A program made the translations under genes and the position numbers. The notes beneath the pieces were generated by a model that did not search any database, was not told the origin of the DNA, and was given only the letters and a program-made list of their open reading frames with translations. This document shows, one piece after another, positions 1 to 12,033 of a stretch of DNA of 45,416 nucleotides. Source of the stretch: Microbispora triticiradicis (GTDB lineage: Bacteria > Actinomycetota > Actinomycetes > Streptosporangiales > Streptosporangiaceae); contig QFZU02000153.1 in NCBI GenBank assembly GCA_003260025.2, forward strand, positions 1 through 45,416, in the 5' to 3' direction. How positions within the stretch are numbered: position 1 is the stretch's first letter; the number at the start of each line of letters is the position of its first letter.

Positions 1-528
1 CCCGTGGCCCTGCGTCCAGCCCAGCACCGGGCCGTGCGGGAGGTCCCGCCGCGGCGGCCCGGTCAGCGGCCCCGCGGGCCCGGCCGCCCCGGCGCCGCGT
101 ACGGCCGACCAGGTGTGGCCGGACACCGGTTCGTGTACGACGCCCACCACCGGGCGGGAGCCCGCGCACAGCGCCAGGCCCACGACGTACGCCGGGAGGC
201 CGATCGCCACGTTGTTGGTGCCGTCGAGGGGATCGACCAGCCAGGTCCACCCTCCGCCCGCCGGGTCGTCCTCGGGGCGGCCCGCGGGCGGGCCGGGATC
301 GGATCCGGCATGGACCCCTGACTCCTCGGCCACGATGCGGTGGGCCGGGAACGCCGCCCGGACGCGTTCGATGATCAGCTTCTCGGCGGCCAGGTCGAGG
401 TCGGTCACGACGTCGCCCGACGCGCCCTTCGGCCGGGCGACGGCCGCGCCAGGCACGCTCTCCCTGAGCATCGACCCGGCGGCCAGGGCGGCCTCCACGG
501 CTATCCGCCTTGCGTGTTCGAGGTCCAC
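1..528 (-). CDS. Inositol monophosphatase family protein (3' end outside window)
   Basis: Mg-dependent sugar-phosphate or nucleotide phosphatase of the IMPase/FBPase/CysQ superfamily. The 176 visible residues show the metal-binding signature: Asp in VTDLD (about residue 43), the EES motif (Glu69) and DPLDGTNN (Asp99, Asp102). The C-terminal second half of the fold lies beyond base 1. I chose GTG at 528 because AGGAG sits 6 nt upstream; this start overlaps the end of the preceding gene by 28 bp, which suggests translational coupling. It is the third gene of a minus-strand operon after a two-TM protein and a cupin-like protein. The substrate cannot be assigned: inositol phosphate, histidinol phosphate and 3'-phosphoadenosine 5'-phosphate enzymes share these motifs. 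The family call is firm, the reaction is not. Confidence 0.85.
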   Translation of the reverse strand, partial: MDLEHARRIAVEAALAAGSMLRESVPGAAVARPKGASGDVVTDLDLAAEKLIIERVRAAFPAHRIVAEESGVHAGSDPGPPAGRPEDDPAGGGWTWLVDPLDGTNNVAIGLPAYVVGLALCAGSRPVVGVVHEPVSGHTWSAVRGAGAAGPAGPLTGPPRRDLPHGPVLGWTQGHG

Positions 529-1154
529 AGGCTTCTCCTGGCCAGCTCGGCGGCACGTGCGGTCTCGGTGGCGTCGAGGCGTTCCCGCCTGACGTGGTGG
601 AGGGGCGTGGCGAGCGGGCCGAGCGACAGGTCTCCCCGTTCCGGCCTGACGCGGCCGAGGGCCACCGTGGCGGCCTCGCCGTCCTCGGGGATGACGCTGC
701 TGTGGAAGGCGCCCGCGACGAGCGTGTAGGTGTCTCCCGCGCCGAAGAGATCGGCGCGCCCGGGGGCGTACCTGACCGTCCTGCCGGTGGGCCGCAGGAC
801 GTCGCCCTCAGGGGTGCTGACCACCTCGAACACGCGATGGGTGGGGGACTCGGCCGTGTCGGTCAGCGCGGCGTGGACGTTGCGCACCTGGCCGTACAGG
901 ACGTGGCTGATCAGGTCCCAGCTGTGGCAGTGGATCTGCGAGGTGGTGCTGCGCGCGGGCCGCGCGGCGGAGGTCCAGATGTGCACGCACACCCCGATGC
1001 CGCCGTCGCGTTCCACGGGGAGGCAGAGGAACCCGAGCGGATGCCGCACGCCGAGGACCGGGGTGCCGCCCGCCGCGATCTCGGTGAGCACGCCGAGCGC
1101 CCACTCGCGGGCGTTCCCGCCCGTCAGCACGCCGAGCACCTCCCGATATCTCAT
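501..1154 (-). CDS. Cupin-like (cysteine-dioxygenase-like fold) conserved hypothetical protein
   Basis: A soluble 217-residue protein of unknown role. A possible metal site is visible: His58 in VHIW, the HxH of IHCHSWD (His75, His77) and His151 in AGAFHS, spaced as in small cupin/cysteine-dioxygenase-like proteins. No signal peptide or TM segment is seen. It starts 10 bp after the stop of the two-TM gene and overlaps the phosphatase start by 28 bp, so the three genes are almost certainly co-transcribed. The family assignment rests on the histidine pattern and the beta-rich sequence; a substrate cannot be proposed. Confidence 0.65.
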   Translation of the reverse strand: MRYREVLGVLTGGNAREWALGVLTEIAAGGTPVLGVRHPLGFLCLPVERDGGIGVCVHIWTSAARPARSTTSQIHCHSWDLISHVLYGQVRNVHAALTDTAESPTHRVFEVVSTPEGDVLRPTGRTVRYAPGRADLFGAGDTYTLVAGAFHSSVIPEDGEAATVALGRVRPERGDLSLGPLATPLHHVRRERLDATETARAAELARRSLWTSNTQGG

Positions 1155-1164
1155 GGCCGGCGGC

Positions 1165-2202
1165 TCACGGCGCGTACGGGTCCTTGGCGCGCAGGGCCTT
1201 GCGGGTGACGTCGACCACGTCCCGGTCGGTGAACGACTTGGGCAGGGGCAGCTCGACGCCGTCGAACAGCCGGCGTACCTCCTCGACCGTCGGCTCGTCG
1301 CTCAGCTGCACCGACCGGTAGCGGTCGATCGGCAGGCGGCGGGCCTGCTCGAAGCTGGTGCGCAGCTCGGCGCCGCAGCTTCCGTAGAAGAACGAACCGC
1401 TGTAGGCGATGATCGCCCGGTTGGGGTCCTCGGAGGTCATGATGAGGGCGTGGTCCGACATGTCCCAGCGAAAGGTCGTCATGACCGGGGACAGCCCGAC
1501 CGCGATGTCGAGCAGGCCGTACCGCTGGCGGTACCAGAACGCGGCCAGGACGCTCGCGTACGACTCCTTCCTGGCGCGTTCGGTCGTCCACATCTCGCCC
1601 GTGCCGTCAGGGCGGTCCGACAGCGACCTTCGGTAGTGCGCGTAGCTCTCGCACACCGCCTCGTCGGTGGGGTCGATGATCTCCATCCGGATCGTGAGGT
1701 GCCGCCGGTCGCGCCGTGCGGCGGCCACGCACTCGGGGAGCGTGACGGCGCGCATGTAGGTGCCGGTGCCGCCCTTGAACGTCCAGTGGTCGGTGCCCCG
1801 CCGCGCGTCGGCGTGCGCCTGGGCGATCTCGTGCCGGCTGCCGAGGATGCGGATGACCGCCATGTCCTCCAGCGCCCTGCGGGTGCCCGCGACCAACTCC
1901 TCCAGCTGGTCGAGGCGGCCGAGACGCTCGGGCAGCCGCGCCAGGACGCCGGAGGTGGCGTGCATGGCCTCCTCGACCGGCTCCTGCCGGGCGCGGTCAC
2001 GCAGCAGCGCGGTCGCCACCAGGGCCAGGACGACCAGTGTGGTGCCGCTGACGAGCTGCGACTTGACCTTGTCGGACAGCACGTCGTCGGGCAGCACGCC
2101 GAGCACGCCCACCACCACGGCCAGCACCAGGGCGATGGCGCCGTCGACGTTCTTGCCGGCCCACGCGGCGGCCTGGCCCACGGCATCTCGCAACCCCGCC
2201 AT
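1165..2202 (-). CDS. Two-TM membrane protein with uncharacterised cytoplasmic domain
   Basis: A 345-residue protein that I do not recognise by name. Two hydrophobic helices (about 21-38 and 49-68) form a hairpin, followed by a charged linker (70-135) that may be helical. The remaining ~210 residues form a soluble domain containing WTFKGGTGTY (from about 140), IIDPTD (175-180) followed by a C-x3-YAHYR segment, and YSGSFFYGSCG. The W-x-F/G-G-T-G then I-x-D-P-x layout recalls hypothetical membrane-tethered proteins with a degenerate phospholipase-D-like domain, but no HKD motif is visible, so this is a weak analogy. ATG at 2202 was chosen because the first TM begins soon after; an upstream in-frame ATG would add 12 residues. 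It is the first gene of the operon, preceded by a good promoter. Confidence 0.6.
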   Translation of the reverse strand: MAGLRDAVGQAAAWAGKNVDGAIALVLAVVVGVLGVLPDDVLSDKVKSQLVSGTTLVVLALVATALLRDRARQEPVEEAMHATSGVLARLPERLGRLDQLEELVAGTRRALEDMAVIRILGSRHEIAQAHADARRGTDHWTFKGGTGTYMRAVTLPECVAAARRDRRHLTIRMEIIDPTDEAVCESYAHYRRSLSDRPDGTGEMWTTERARKESYASVLAAFWYRQRYGLLDIAVGLSPVMTTFRWDMSDHALIMTSEDPNRAIIAYSGSFFYGSCGAELRTSFEQARRLPIDRYRSVQLSDEPTVEEVRRLFDGVELPLPKSFTDRDVVDVTRKALRAKDPYAP

Positions 2203-2254
2203 AGGTCCGCCCCGCCATCCCGTGCTTGCCGGCATCCCGTGATCCCCGGCTGGC

Positions 2255-2283
2255 ATCGTAACGAGAGCGTCATGCCCCGGCAA
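2255..2283 (-). promoter_or_regulatory. Housekeeping-sigma-type promoter for the 2202-to-1 operon
   Basis: On the minus strand TTGCCG (2283-2278) is separated by exactly 17 nt from TACGAT (2260-2255), which fits the actinobacterial TTGnCn / TAnnnT pattern. The start point would be near 2248, giving a leader of about 45 nt before ATG 2202. Confidence 0.6.
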
Positions 2284-2361
2284 AGGTCCGGCGGGGTGAC
2301 GTGCGGCTGCCCCTCGCGCCGGGCCGTGAGCGGGACCCCGGCGTGCGGAGGGGACCGGAAA

Positions 2362-2383
2362 TGTCGGTGGCCGCGCGTAGGTT
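2362..2383 (+). promoter_or_regulatory. PafBC-type (RecA-NDp / ClpR) DNA-damage promoter of uvrB
   Basis: TGTCGGTG (2362-2369), 8 nt, then TAGGTT (2378-2383). This matches the published mycobacterial RecA-independent damage promoter tTGTCRGTG-N8-TAnnnT except for the first, weakly conserved T, which is A here. No ordinary -35 hexamer is found 17-18 nt upstream of the TAGGTT, as expected for an activator-dependent promoter. Transcription would start near 2390, leaving a leader of about 74 nt that contains a GC hairpin (2425-2441, arms CCCGCCC/GGGCGGG). Confidence 0.72.
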
Positions 2384-2463
2384 ATGAAGGTGTGAACGGC
2401 GGCGGGCCGGGCGCGTCCCCGGTTCCCGCCCGGCGGGCGGGGCGAGCGAGGAGCTGAGCGGCG

Positions 2464-4575
<2,112 letters not shown>

Positions 4576-4615
4576 CGCCCCCCGGCGTTCACCCCACGGC
4601 CCCGGCCCTTCCGGT

Positions 4616-4645
4616 GCGGACCGGCGTCACGTGACGCCGGTCCGC
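4616..4645. terminator. Perfect 30-bp palindrome between convergent genes, probable bidirectional terminator
   Basis: GCGGACCGGCGTCAC is followed immediately by its exact reverse complement. It lies 40 bp after the uvrB stop and 40 bp before the stop of the convergent serine hydrolase gene. There is no T-tract, which is common for actinobacterial hairpin terminators. It is symmetric, so it can serve both strands. Confidence 0.65.
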
Positions 4646-4685
4646 GCGGCCGGGTCCGGGCCTCCGCGCGGCCCTGGGATGAGCC

Positions 4686-5732
4686 TCAGCTGTAGGCGGC
4701 CTGGCGCAGCGCGTTGTCCAGCGCGACGCGGGCGGCGTCCGTCAGGTTGCGGTCGTAGGTCACCACCACCGATATGCCGTTGTCCCACATGGCGAAGAAG
4801 GAGCTGAAGGCGTTCGGCCGGGTCGCCCTGGACTGCCAGTTCCCGTGGTGGAACACGTTGCGCCCGTGCGCCGTGGGCACCACGAACACGCCCAGGGACG
4901 CGGCCGGCCTGCCGCTGACGGCGGAGGCGTCGATGAAGCGGTGCGCCGCGGGGCTGAGCAGCCGGGCGCGCGGGTCGAAGGCGCGGGCGAACATCGCATA
5001 GTCGACCGCCGAGATCTCCCAGCCGCCGAACGCCTTCATGGCGCGGGTGCCGGGACCGATCCTGCCGGTCGCGCCACGCGGCGCCAGCGCCATCCGGCGG
5101 CAGTAGCTCTCGTACGGCTGCCCGGTGACGCTCTGGATGACGAGGCCGAGGATCGCGTAGTTGATGTTGTTGTAGACCTCGTCGTGCTTGGCGCTGATCG
5201 GCCGGGCCAGGGCGCGGCGCGCGAGGGTCACGTCGGAGTACGAGGCGTTCCTGACGCCGACCAGCCCGCTCTGCGTGGGGTCGTAGGTGATCCCGCTGGT
5301 GTGCCGGAGAAGCTGCTCGATGGTGATGTTGCGCGCCGTCCGGCTCGCCCGGTACCCCAGACGCAGCCGGAAGCTCCGCGGCATCGCCGCGAGCCGCGTG
5401 TCGAATCGGAGTCGCCCGTTGTCGATGAGCGACATGAGGCACACGGCGGTGATCGGCTTCGACAGCGAGGCAACGTTGACGGGTTTCTCCGCCGATATCT
5501 CGTTGTAGCCGTAGGAGCCGACGAGGGCGTTGTCGCGCATCACGGCGAGCCCGGCGTTGCTGACGCCGTTGGCGGTCATCCACTGGTGCAGCGCGGCGTC
5601 GATGCGGTCCTGGACGCCCGCCCGGGCCGCGGCACGGGTGCCGGCCAGGGCCCCGGCGGGGAGCGGCGCGGAGACCAGCACCGCCGCCGCCGTCAGGATC
5701 GGCGTCACGGCGCGCCTCAGCGAAGTGATCAC
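4686..5732 (-). CDS. Secreted serine hydrolase, class C beta-lactamase / penicillin-binding-protein-like family
   Basis: A 348-residue exported enzyme. The N-terminus (MITSLRR then a hydrophobic stretch to about residue 30, ending in Ala-rich residues) is a Sec signal peptide. The catalytic triad of motifs is present: SLSK (Ser89, Lys92), YNN (Tyr187, Asn189) and an HHG near residue 300 in the position of KTG/HxG. The family includes D-amino-acid esterases, DD-carboxypeptidases and broad esterases; the physiological substrate cannot be read from sequence. GTG 5732 is preceded by GGAGG at 7 nt. It is a single gene, convergent with uvrB and divergent from the DUF4126 gene. Confidence 0.85.
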   Translation of the reverse strand: MITSLRRAVTPILTAAAVLVSAPLPAGALAGTRAAARAGVQDRIDAALHQWMTANGVSNAGLAVMRDNALVGSYGYNEISAEKPVNVASLSKPITAVCLMSLIDNGRLRFDTRLAAMPRSFRLRLGYRASRTARNITIEQLLRHTSGITYDPTQSGLVGVRNASYSDVTLARRALARPISAKHDEVYNNINYAILGLVIQSVTGQPYESYCRRMALAPRGATGRIGPGTRAMKAFGGWEISAVDYAMFARAFDPRARLLSPAAHRFIDASAVSGRPAASLGVFVVPTAHGRNVFHHGNWQSRATRPNAFSSFFAMWDNGISVVVTYDRNLTDAARVALDNALRQAAYS

Positions 5733-6053
5733 GGGGGAACCTCCGGGATGGTCGAGACGAGGGACTCAGGAGCGGGGACACGGGTCACGGCCGGGACGAG
5801 GAAGCCGGGGCCGGCTCTCGGCGGAGGCCCGCTCTGTGAGGGAAGGGCGTCGGTGCGGGCGTGTTGTCACGTTCCATCGATCAGGACCATCCGGAAATCA
5901 CCGAAATAGTGATGTTTTTCTGGCCAGCCGTCGGCAAGTGGGGCGGATGCGGGTCGCGAAGGCGTGGGCAGGAGCGAACCGCCGGGGACATGGAGCCGGG
6001 GTCGTCCGTTGAGGGGAAGGCGGGAGTTTCCCGTCGTATCGAGGAGGTGGCTC
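5733..6053. other. Divergent intergenic region (about 320 bp), no gene seen
   Basis: It separates the serine hydrolase (minus) from the DUF4126 gene (plus) and must carry both promoters. The only conspicuous element is a less GC-rich patch at about 5892-5920 with a weak hairpin (ATCAC/GTGAT, 5897-5913) followed by five T. I could not pick convincing -35/-10 pairs. A GAGGAGGTGG site at 6041-6050 belongs to the DUF4126 gene. Confidence 0.5.
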
Positions 6054-6659
6054 ATGTTCGCGGCGCTCACCGGGCTCGGGCTGTCGACCGCGGCCGGGCT
6101 CAACGCGTACATCCCGTTGCTGCTCGTCGGCGTGCTGGCGCGCGTGACCGACGCGGTACGGCTGCCGCACGAGTACGCCTGGCTGTCCGACACCTGGGTC
6201 CTCGCGATCATCGCGGTGCTGCTGGTCGCCGAGTTCGTCCTCGACAAGGTGCCGGTGGTCGACCACGTCAACGACATGATCCAGACGGCGGTGCGGCCGG
6301 CGTCCGGCGGGGTGGTCTTCAGCGCCACGGCCGCGGCGGCGAAGCTCGACGACTCGGCCTGGATGGCCGATCACCCGGCGGTGGGCTGGATCCTGGGCAT
6401 CGCGGTGGCCCTCGCCGTACATCTGCTGAAGGCCGGGGCCCGGCCGGTGGTCAACGCCACCACGGCCGGCGTGGGCGCGCCGGTGGTGAGCACGGTCGAG
6501 GACGTCGGCTCGCTCGGGATGAGCCTGATCGCGATCTTCCTGCCGGTGCTCGTCGTGGTGGCGCTGGCCGTGCTGGCGTTCGTCGCCTGGCGGGTGCTGC
6601 GCCGCGTACGAAGGTTCAAGGAGGCGCGCCGCGCCCGGGCGGCGTCCCCGCCTGTCTGA
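6054..6659 (+). CDS. DUF4126 family integral membrane protein
   Basis: A 201-residue polytopic membrane protein. It begins with the family-typical glycine/alanine-rich helix (FAALTGLGLSTAAGLNAYIPLL). A second helix is near residues 40-60, followed by DKVPVVDHVNDMIQT, two more hydrophobic segments, and a strong C-terminal helix ending in a basic tail (RRVRRFKEARRARA). The function of the family is unknown. ATG 6054 was chosen over longer in-frame starts because GAGGAGGTGG lies immediately upstream and the first helix begins there. It appears monocistronic. Confidence 0.8.
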   Translation: MFAALTGLGLSTAAGLNAYIPLLLVGVLARVTDAVRLPHEYAWLSDTWVLAIIAVLLVAEFVLDKVPVVDHVNDMIQTAVRPASGGVVFSATAAAAKLDDSAWMADHPAVGWILGIAVALAVHLLKAGARPVVNATTAGVGAPVVSTVEDVGSLGMSLIAIFLPVLVVVALAVLAFVAWRVLRRVRRFKEARRARAASPPV

Positions 6660-6686
6660 CCCGTGCCGCCTGTCTGACCCGTGCCG
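6651..6686. repeat. Perfect tandem duplication, 2 x 18 bp, across a stop codon
   Basis: The unit CCTGTCTGACCCGTGCCG occurs twice back to back. The first copy contains the last codons and TGA stop of the DUF4126 gene; the second copy is untranslated. Confidence 0.9.
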
Positions 6687-6694
6687 CGCCCGCG

Positions 6695-6719
6695 CCTGTC
6701 CGGACCCCGCTCCGACAGG
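6695..6719. terminator. Hairpin after the DUF4126 gene
   Basis: CCTGTCCGGA pairs with TCCGACAGG with one bulged base around a 6-nt loop, 35 nt after the stop codon, in the gap between convergent genes. There is no T-tract. Confidence 0.45.
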
Positions 6720-6848
6720 CTCCCGCTCAGGCCGTCGCAGGGCCGGGCGCGAACCGGCCGGAGGGCAGGTGTCAGCCCATGAACGGGGGCGCTCGTACTC
6801 GCCGCGGGGTGTGGCGGGCCGTGCGGATCGCCGCCGTGGAGGGGTGGG

Positions 6849-7535
6849 TCAGGACAGTGGGGCCGGGCTGCCTGCCGGATGCGGTGGAGAGAGCGGGGTG
6901 CGGGCGATCGCGGAGGGGCTGTGCCAGCCGAGGCCGGGGGAGTGCCGGCGGACGACCTTGGCGGGCACGCCGGCGATCACGGAGTGGTCCGGGAACTCGC
7001 CGCGTACGACCGCGCCGCCCGCGACCACCGACTGACGGCCGATCCGGGTTCCGGGCAGGATGATCGCCCCCGTGCCGATCCAGGACCCCGAGCCGATCGA
7101 GACCGGCCTGTTGCGCGGCCACTGGCGGCCGATGGGCGTCTCGGGGTCGTCGTACACGTGGTTCTGGTCGGTGATGTAGACGTAGGGACCCGTGAACACG
7201 TCGTCGCCGATGTCGATCGACTGGTGGCCCACGATGTGGCTGCCCCGGCCGATCGAGCAGCCTCCGCCGATCCGGACGATCGAGTCGGGGCCCAGGTCCA
7301 CGCCGGGCCCCATCCCGGCGGAGATCGAGACCCGCTCCCCGACCAGCGTGTGCGGCCCGATCTCGATCCACTGCTCACCGAAGATCGCGCCCTGGGGGAA
7401 CGAGATGCACACTCCCTCGCCGAGGCTGCGGAACCGGTATGCGCCGGTGGCGGCGGGGGTCACCGCCGCCGCCTCCCGCACGTAGGCCCACCAGCGGTGG
7501 ACCATGCGGCCGACGGCGCGCTTCACGAACGACAT
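6849..7535 (-). CDS. Acyltransferase with left-handed beta-helix (hexapeptide repeats)
   Basis: A 228-residue CoA-dependent acyltransferase of the xenobiotic/serine/sugar O-acetyltransferase type. Residues about 45-195 are a run of hexapeptide turns (IEIGPH, VDLGPD, CSIGRG, IDIGDD, VSIGSG, TRIGRQ) interrupted by the loop TDQNHVYDDPETPIGRQ, whose His is the usual catalytic base. The last coil, SVIAGVPAKVVRRHSP, is the standard ending of the fold. The acceptor is unknown; many relatives modify cell-wall or capsule sugars or antibiotics. A TAACTT box lies 8 nt upstream of ATG 7535 and no Shine-Dalgarno is present, so the message may be leaderless. It is divergent from pyrG. Confidence 0.85.
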   Translation of the reverse strand: MSFVKRAVGRMVHRWWAYVREAAAVTPAATGAYRFRSLGEGVCISFPQGAIFGEQWIEIGPHTLVGERVSISAGMGPGVDLGPDSIVRIGGGCSIGRGSHIVGHQSIDIGDDVFTGPYVYITDQNHVYDDPETPIGRQWPRNRPVSIGSGSWIGTGAIILPGTRIGRQSVVAGGAVVRGEFPDHSVIAGVPAKVVRRHSPGLGWHSPSAIARTPLSPPHPAGSPAPLS

Positions 7536-7543
7536 AACGCGAC

Positions 7544-7549
7544 AAGTTA
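7544..7549 (-). promoter_or_regulatory. Candidate -10 box of a leaderless transcript (acyltransferase)
   Basis: TAACTT on the minus strand ends 8 nt before ATG 7535, so transcription would begin on or next to the start codon. The -35 is weak. Confidence 0.4.
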
Positions 7550-7619
7550 CCGCTTGGTCGTCTTGTCCCGCTATTGCGGATTAGTGCACGTGACAAGCCC
7601 AATGTTGCCCAGCGTTTGA

Positions 7620-10021
<2,402 letters not shown>

Positions 10022-10055
10022 GTCCGTAGGAGACGTCCTGAGCGAGCCCGAGGCG

Positions 10056-11000
10056 GTGCTGTCCAGTTACCTCGCCCATCTGGCGGTGGAACGGGGGCTG
10101 TCTGCCAACACGCTCGCGTCCTACCGGCGTGACCTGCGCCGATACGTCGAGTACCTCCGGGCGCGCGGGCTGGAGACGTTCGGGCAGGTCGCCGAGGCGG
10201 ACGTGGTCGCCTTCCTCGCCGCGCTGCGGGAGGGCGACGACGACCACCCCGCGCTGGTCGCCAGTTCGGCCGCCCGCGCCGTGTCGGCCGTACGCGGCCT
10301 GCATCGCTTCGCGCTGCGGGAGGGCGTGGCCGGGCACGACCCGGCCCACGAGGTGCGCCCGCCGCGCCAGCTCCGCAGGCTCCCCAAGGCGATCACCGTG
10401 GCGGAGGTGGAGCGGCTCATCGCCGCGTGCGGGCCGGAGGACGCCCCGCTCGCCCTGCGCAACCGGGCGCTGCTGGAGGTCCTGTACGCCACCGGCGCCC
10501 GGATCTCCGAGGCGGTGGGGCTGGCGGTGGACGACGTGCCCGCCGGCCACGCCGGTGGCCGTCACCTCGGCCTCGACAGCGGCCAGGGCCACGACCAGGT
10601 GCGGCTGCGCGGCAAGGGCGGGCGGAGCAGGATCGTGCCCCTCGGCCGCTTCGCCCGTCAGGCGCTCGACGCGTACCTGGTCAGGGCGCGGCCCGGGCTC
10701 GCCGCGCACGGCCGGGGCACCTCCGCGCTGTTCCTCAACGCGCGGGGCGGGCGGCTGACCCGGCAGGGCGCGTGGGAGGTGCTTCAGGTGGCGGCGGAAC
10801 GGGCCGGGCTGTCCGGCGTGTCACCGCACATGTTGCGACATTCGTTCGCAACCCACCTCCTCGACGGCGGAGCCGACGTTAGGGTTGTCCAGGAGTTGCT
10901 CGGCCACGCCTCGGTGACCACCACGCAGGTGTACACCTTGGTGACGGTCGACAAGCTCCGCGAGGTCTACGCGGCGGCGCATCCCCGCGCCCTGCATTGA
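10056..11000 (+). CDS. xerD: Tyrosine site-specific recombinase XerD
   Basis: Chromosome-dimer resolution recombinase acting at dif with XerC. It has an N-terminal SAM-like core-binding domain (about 1-90) and a C-terminal catalytic domain with Arg149 (ARISEA), Lys187 (RGKGGRSR), His258 and Arg261 (PHMLRH), His284 (GHASVTT) and nucleophile Tyr293. XerD rather than XerC is inferred from its place beside parA-scpA-scpB. Odd points: about 19 extra residues ([19 protein letters not shown]) lie between the Arg149 helix and the Lys187 hairpin, compared with the short loop I expect in XerD. GTG 10056 has a poor ribosome site, whereas CTG 10038 in the same frame has AGGAG 5 nt upstream and would add SEPEAV, so the true start may be CTG. 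Confidence 0.92.
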   Translation: MLSSYLAHLAVERGLSANTLASYRRDLRRYVEYLRARGLETFGQVAEADVVAFLAALREGDDDHPALVASSAARAVSAVRGLHRFALREGVAGHDPAHEVRPPRQLRRLPKAITVAEVERLIAACGPEDAPLALRNRALLEVLYATGARISEAVGLAVDDVPAGHAGGRHLGLDSGQGHDQVRLRGKGGRSRIVPLGRFARQALDAYLVRARPGLAAHGRGTSALFLNARGGRLTRQGAWEVLQVAAERAGLSGVSPHMLRHSFATHLLDGGADVRVVQELLGHASVTTTQVYTLVTVDKLREVYAAAHPRALH

Positions 11001-11032
11001 GGCACGCATCCGCGGACCCGTGGCGCGCCGCC

Positions 11033-11061
11033 TTGCCGCATACGTGCCGACCCTTTAGATT
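11033..11061 (+). promoter_or_regulatory. Promoter upstream of parA
   Basis: TTGCCG (11033-11038), a 17-nt spacer, then TAGATT (11056-11061). The predicted start is about 30 nt before GTG 11098, leaving room for the AGGGGAGGA ribosome site. The same TTGCCG hexamer with 17-nt spacing is seen at 2255-2283. Confidence 0.55.
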
Positions 11062-11097
11062 CGATCAGGTTCGAGGCCGTCAGGGGAGGACCAACAG

Positions 11098-11991
11098 GTG
11101 ACTGCGACCACAGAGCCGACGTGGACCGCGAGGTCTCCAGGCGGTGCGATCGGGCCTACCGGCCGTCCCACCCCCGTGTTCCCCGATCCGATACCGCCGG
11201 AGTCCCACGGACCCGCCCGGATCGTCGCGATGGTGAACCAGAAGGGCGGCGTCGGCAAGACGACGACCACCATCAACCTGGGCGCCGCGCTCGCCGAGGT
11301 GGGGCAGCGGGTGCTGCTGGTGGACTTCGACCCGCAGGGTGCGCTGTCGGTGGGGCTCGGCATCGACCCCCGGCCGCTCGAGGCGACGGTCTACGACCTC
11401 CTCATGGAGGAGCCCGACGTCACCGTCGAGGACGTCCTGCTCGACACCACCGTCGACGGCATGCAACTCCTGCCGAGCAACATCTTCCTGTCCGGCGCGG
11501 AGATCAGGCTCGTCAACGAGGTCGCGCGTGAGTACGCCCTGCAGCGGGCGCTGGAGCCCCTGCTGCCGCACTACGACATCTGCCTGATCGACTGCCAGCC
11601 GTCGCTCGGCCTGCTGACGGTCAACGCGCTGACCTGCGCGCACAGCGTGATGATCCCGCTGGAGTGCGAGTTCTTCGCGCTGCGCGGCGTGGCGCTGCTG
11701 ATGGAGTCGATCGGCAAGGTCCAGGAGCGGCTCAACAAGAGCCTGGAGATCGACGGCCTGCTCGCCACCATGTACGACCCCCGGACGCTGCACGCCCGCG
11801 AGGTCCTTTCGACGATCATGCAGGGCTTCGGCGACAAGGTGTTCCACACCGTCATCAACCGTACGGTGCGGTTCCCGGACGCCACCCTCGCGGGAGAGCC
11901 GATCACCCAGTTCGACCCCGGCTCGATGGGCGCCACCGCCTACCGCGAGCTGGCCCGTGAGCTGCTGGCCAGGTGGCCCGCCCGCGTCTGA
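11098..11991 (+). CDS. parA: ParA/Soj family chromosome-partitioning-type ATPase
   Basis: A 297-residue P-loop ATPase with deviant Walker A KGGVGKTTT after an unstructured 40-residue N-terminal extension rich in Pro, Gly and Thr. The Walker A' aspartates are in LLVDFDPQG and the Walker B in CLIDCQPSLG. No parB or parS-like gene accompanies it. Instead it sits between xerD and scpA-scpB, the usual place of this orphan ParA in actinobacteria, distinct from the origin-proximal parAB. A role with SMC-ScpAB in chromosome organisation is inferred from context. GTG 11098 has a clear AGGGGAGGA ribosome site. Confidence 0.9.
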   Translation: MTATTEPTWTARSPGGAIGPTGRPTPVFPDPIPPESHGPARIVAMVNQKGGVGKTTTTINLGAALAEVGQRVLLVDFDPQGALSVGLGIDPRPLEATVYDLLMEEPDVTVEDVLLDTTVDGMQLLPSNIFLSGAEIRLVNEVAREYALQRALEPLLPHYDICLIDCQPSLGLLTVNALTCAHSVMIPLECEFFALRGVALLMESIGKVQERLNKSLEIDGLLATMYDPRTLHAREVLSTIMQGFGDKVFHTVINRTVRFPDATLAGEPITQFDPGSMGATAYRELARELLARWPARV

Positions 11992-12033
11992 CCATGACGA
12001 TGTAGGTGCCGGCGCTCGCGCCGGTGGAGGACA

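Noticed and set aside
5897..5919. Hairpin ATCAC/GTGAT followed by five T, looking like a rho-independent terminator
   Set aside because: The stem is only 5 bp and AT-rich, and it sits between two divergent genes where no transcript should end.
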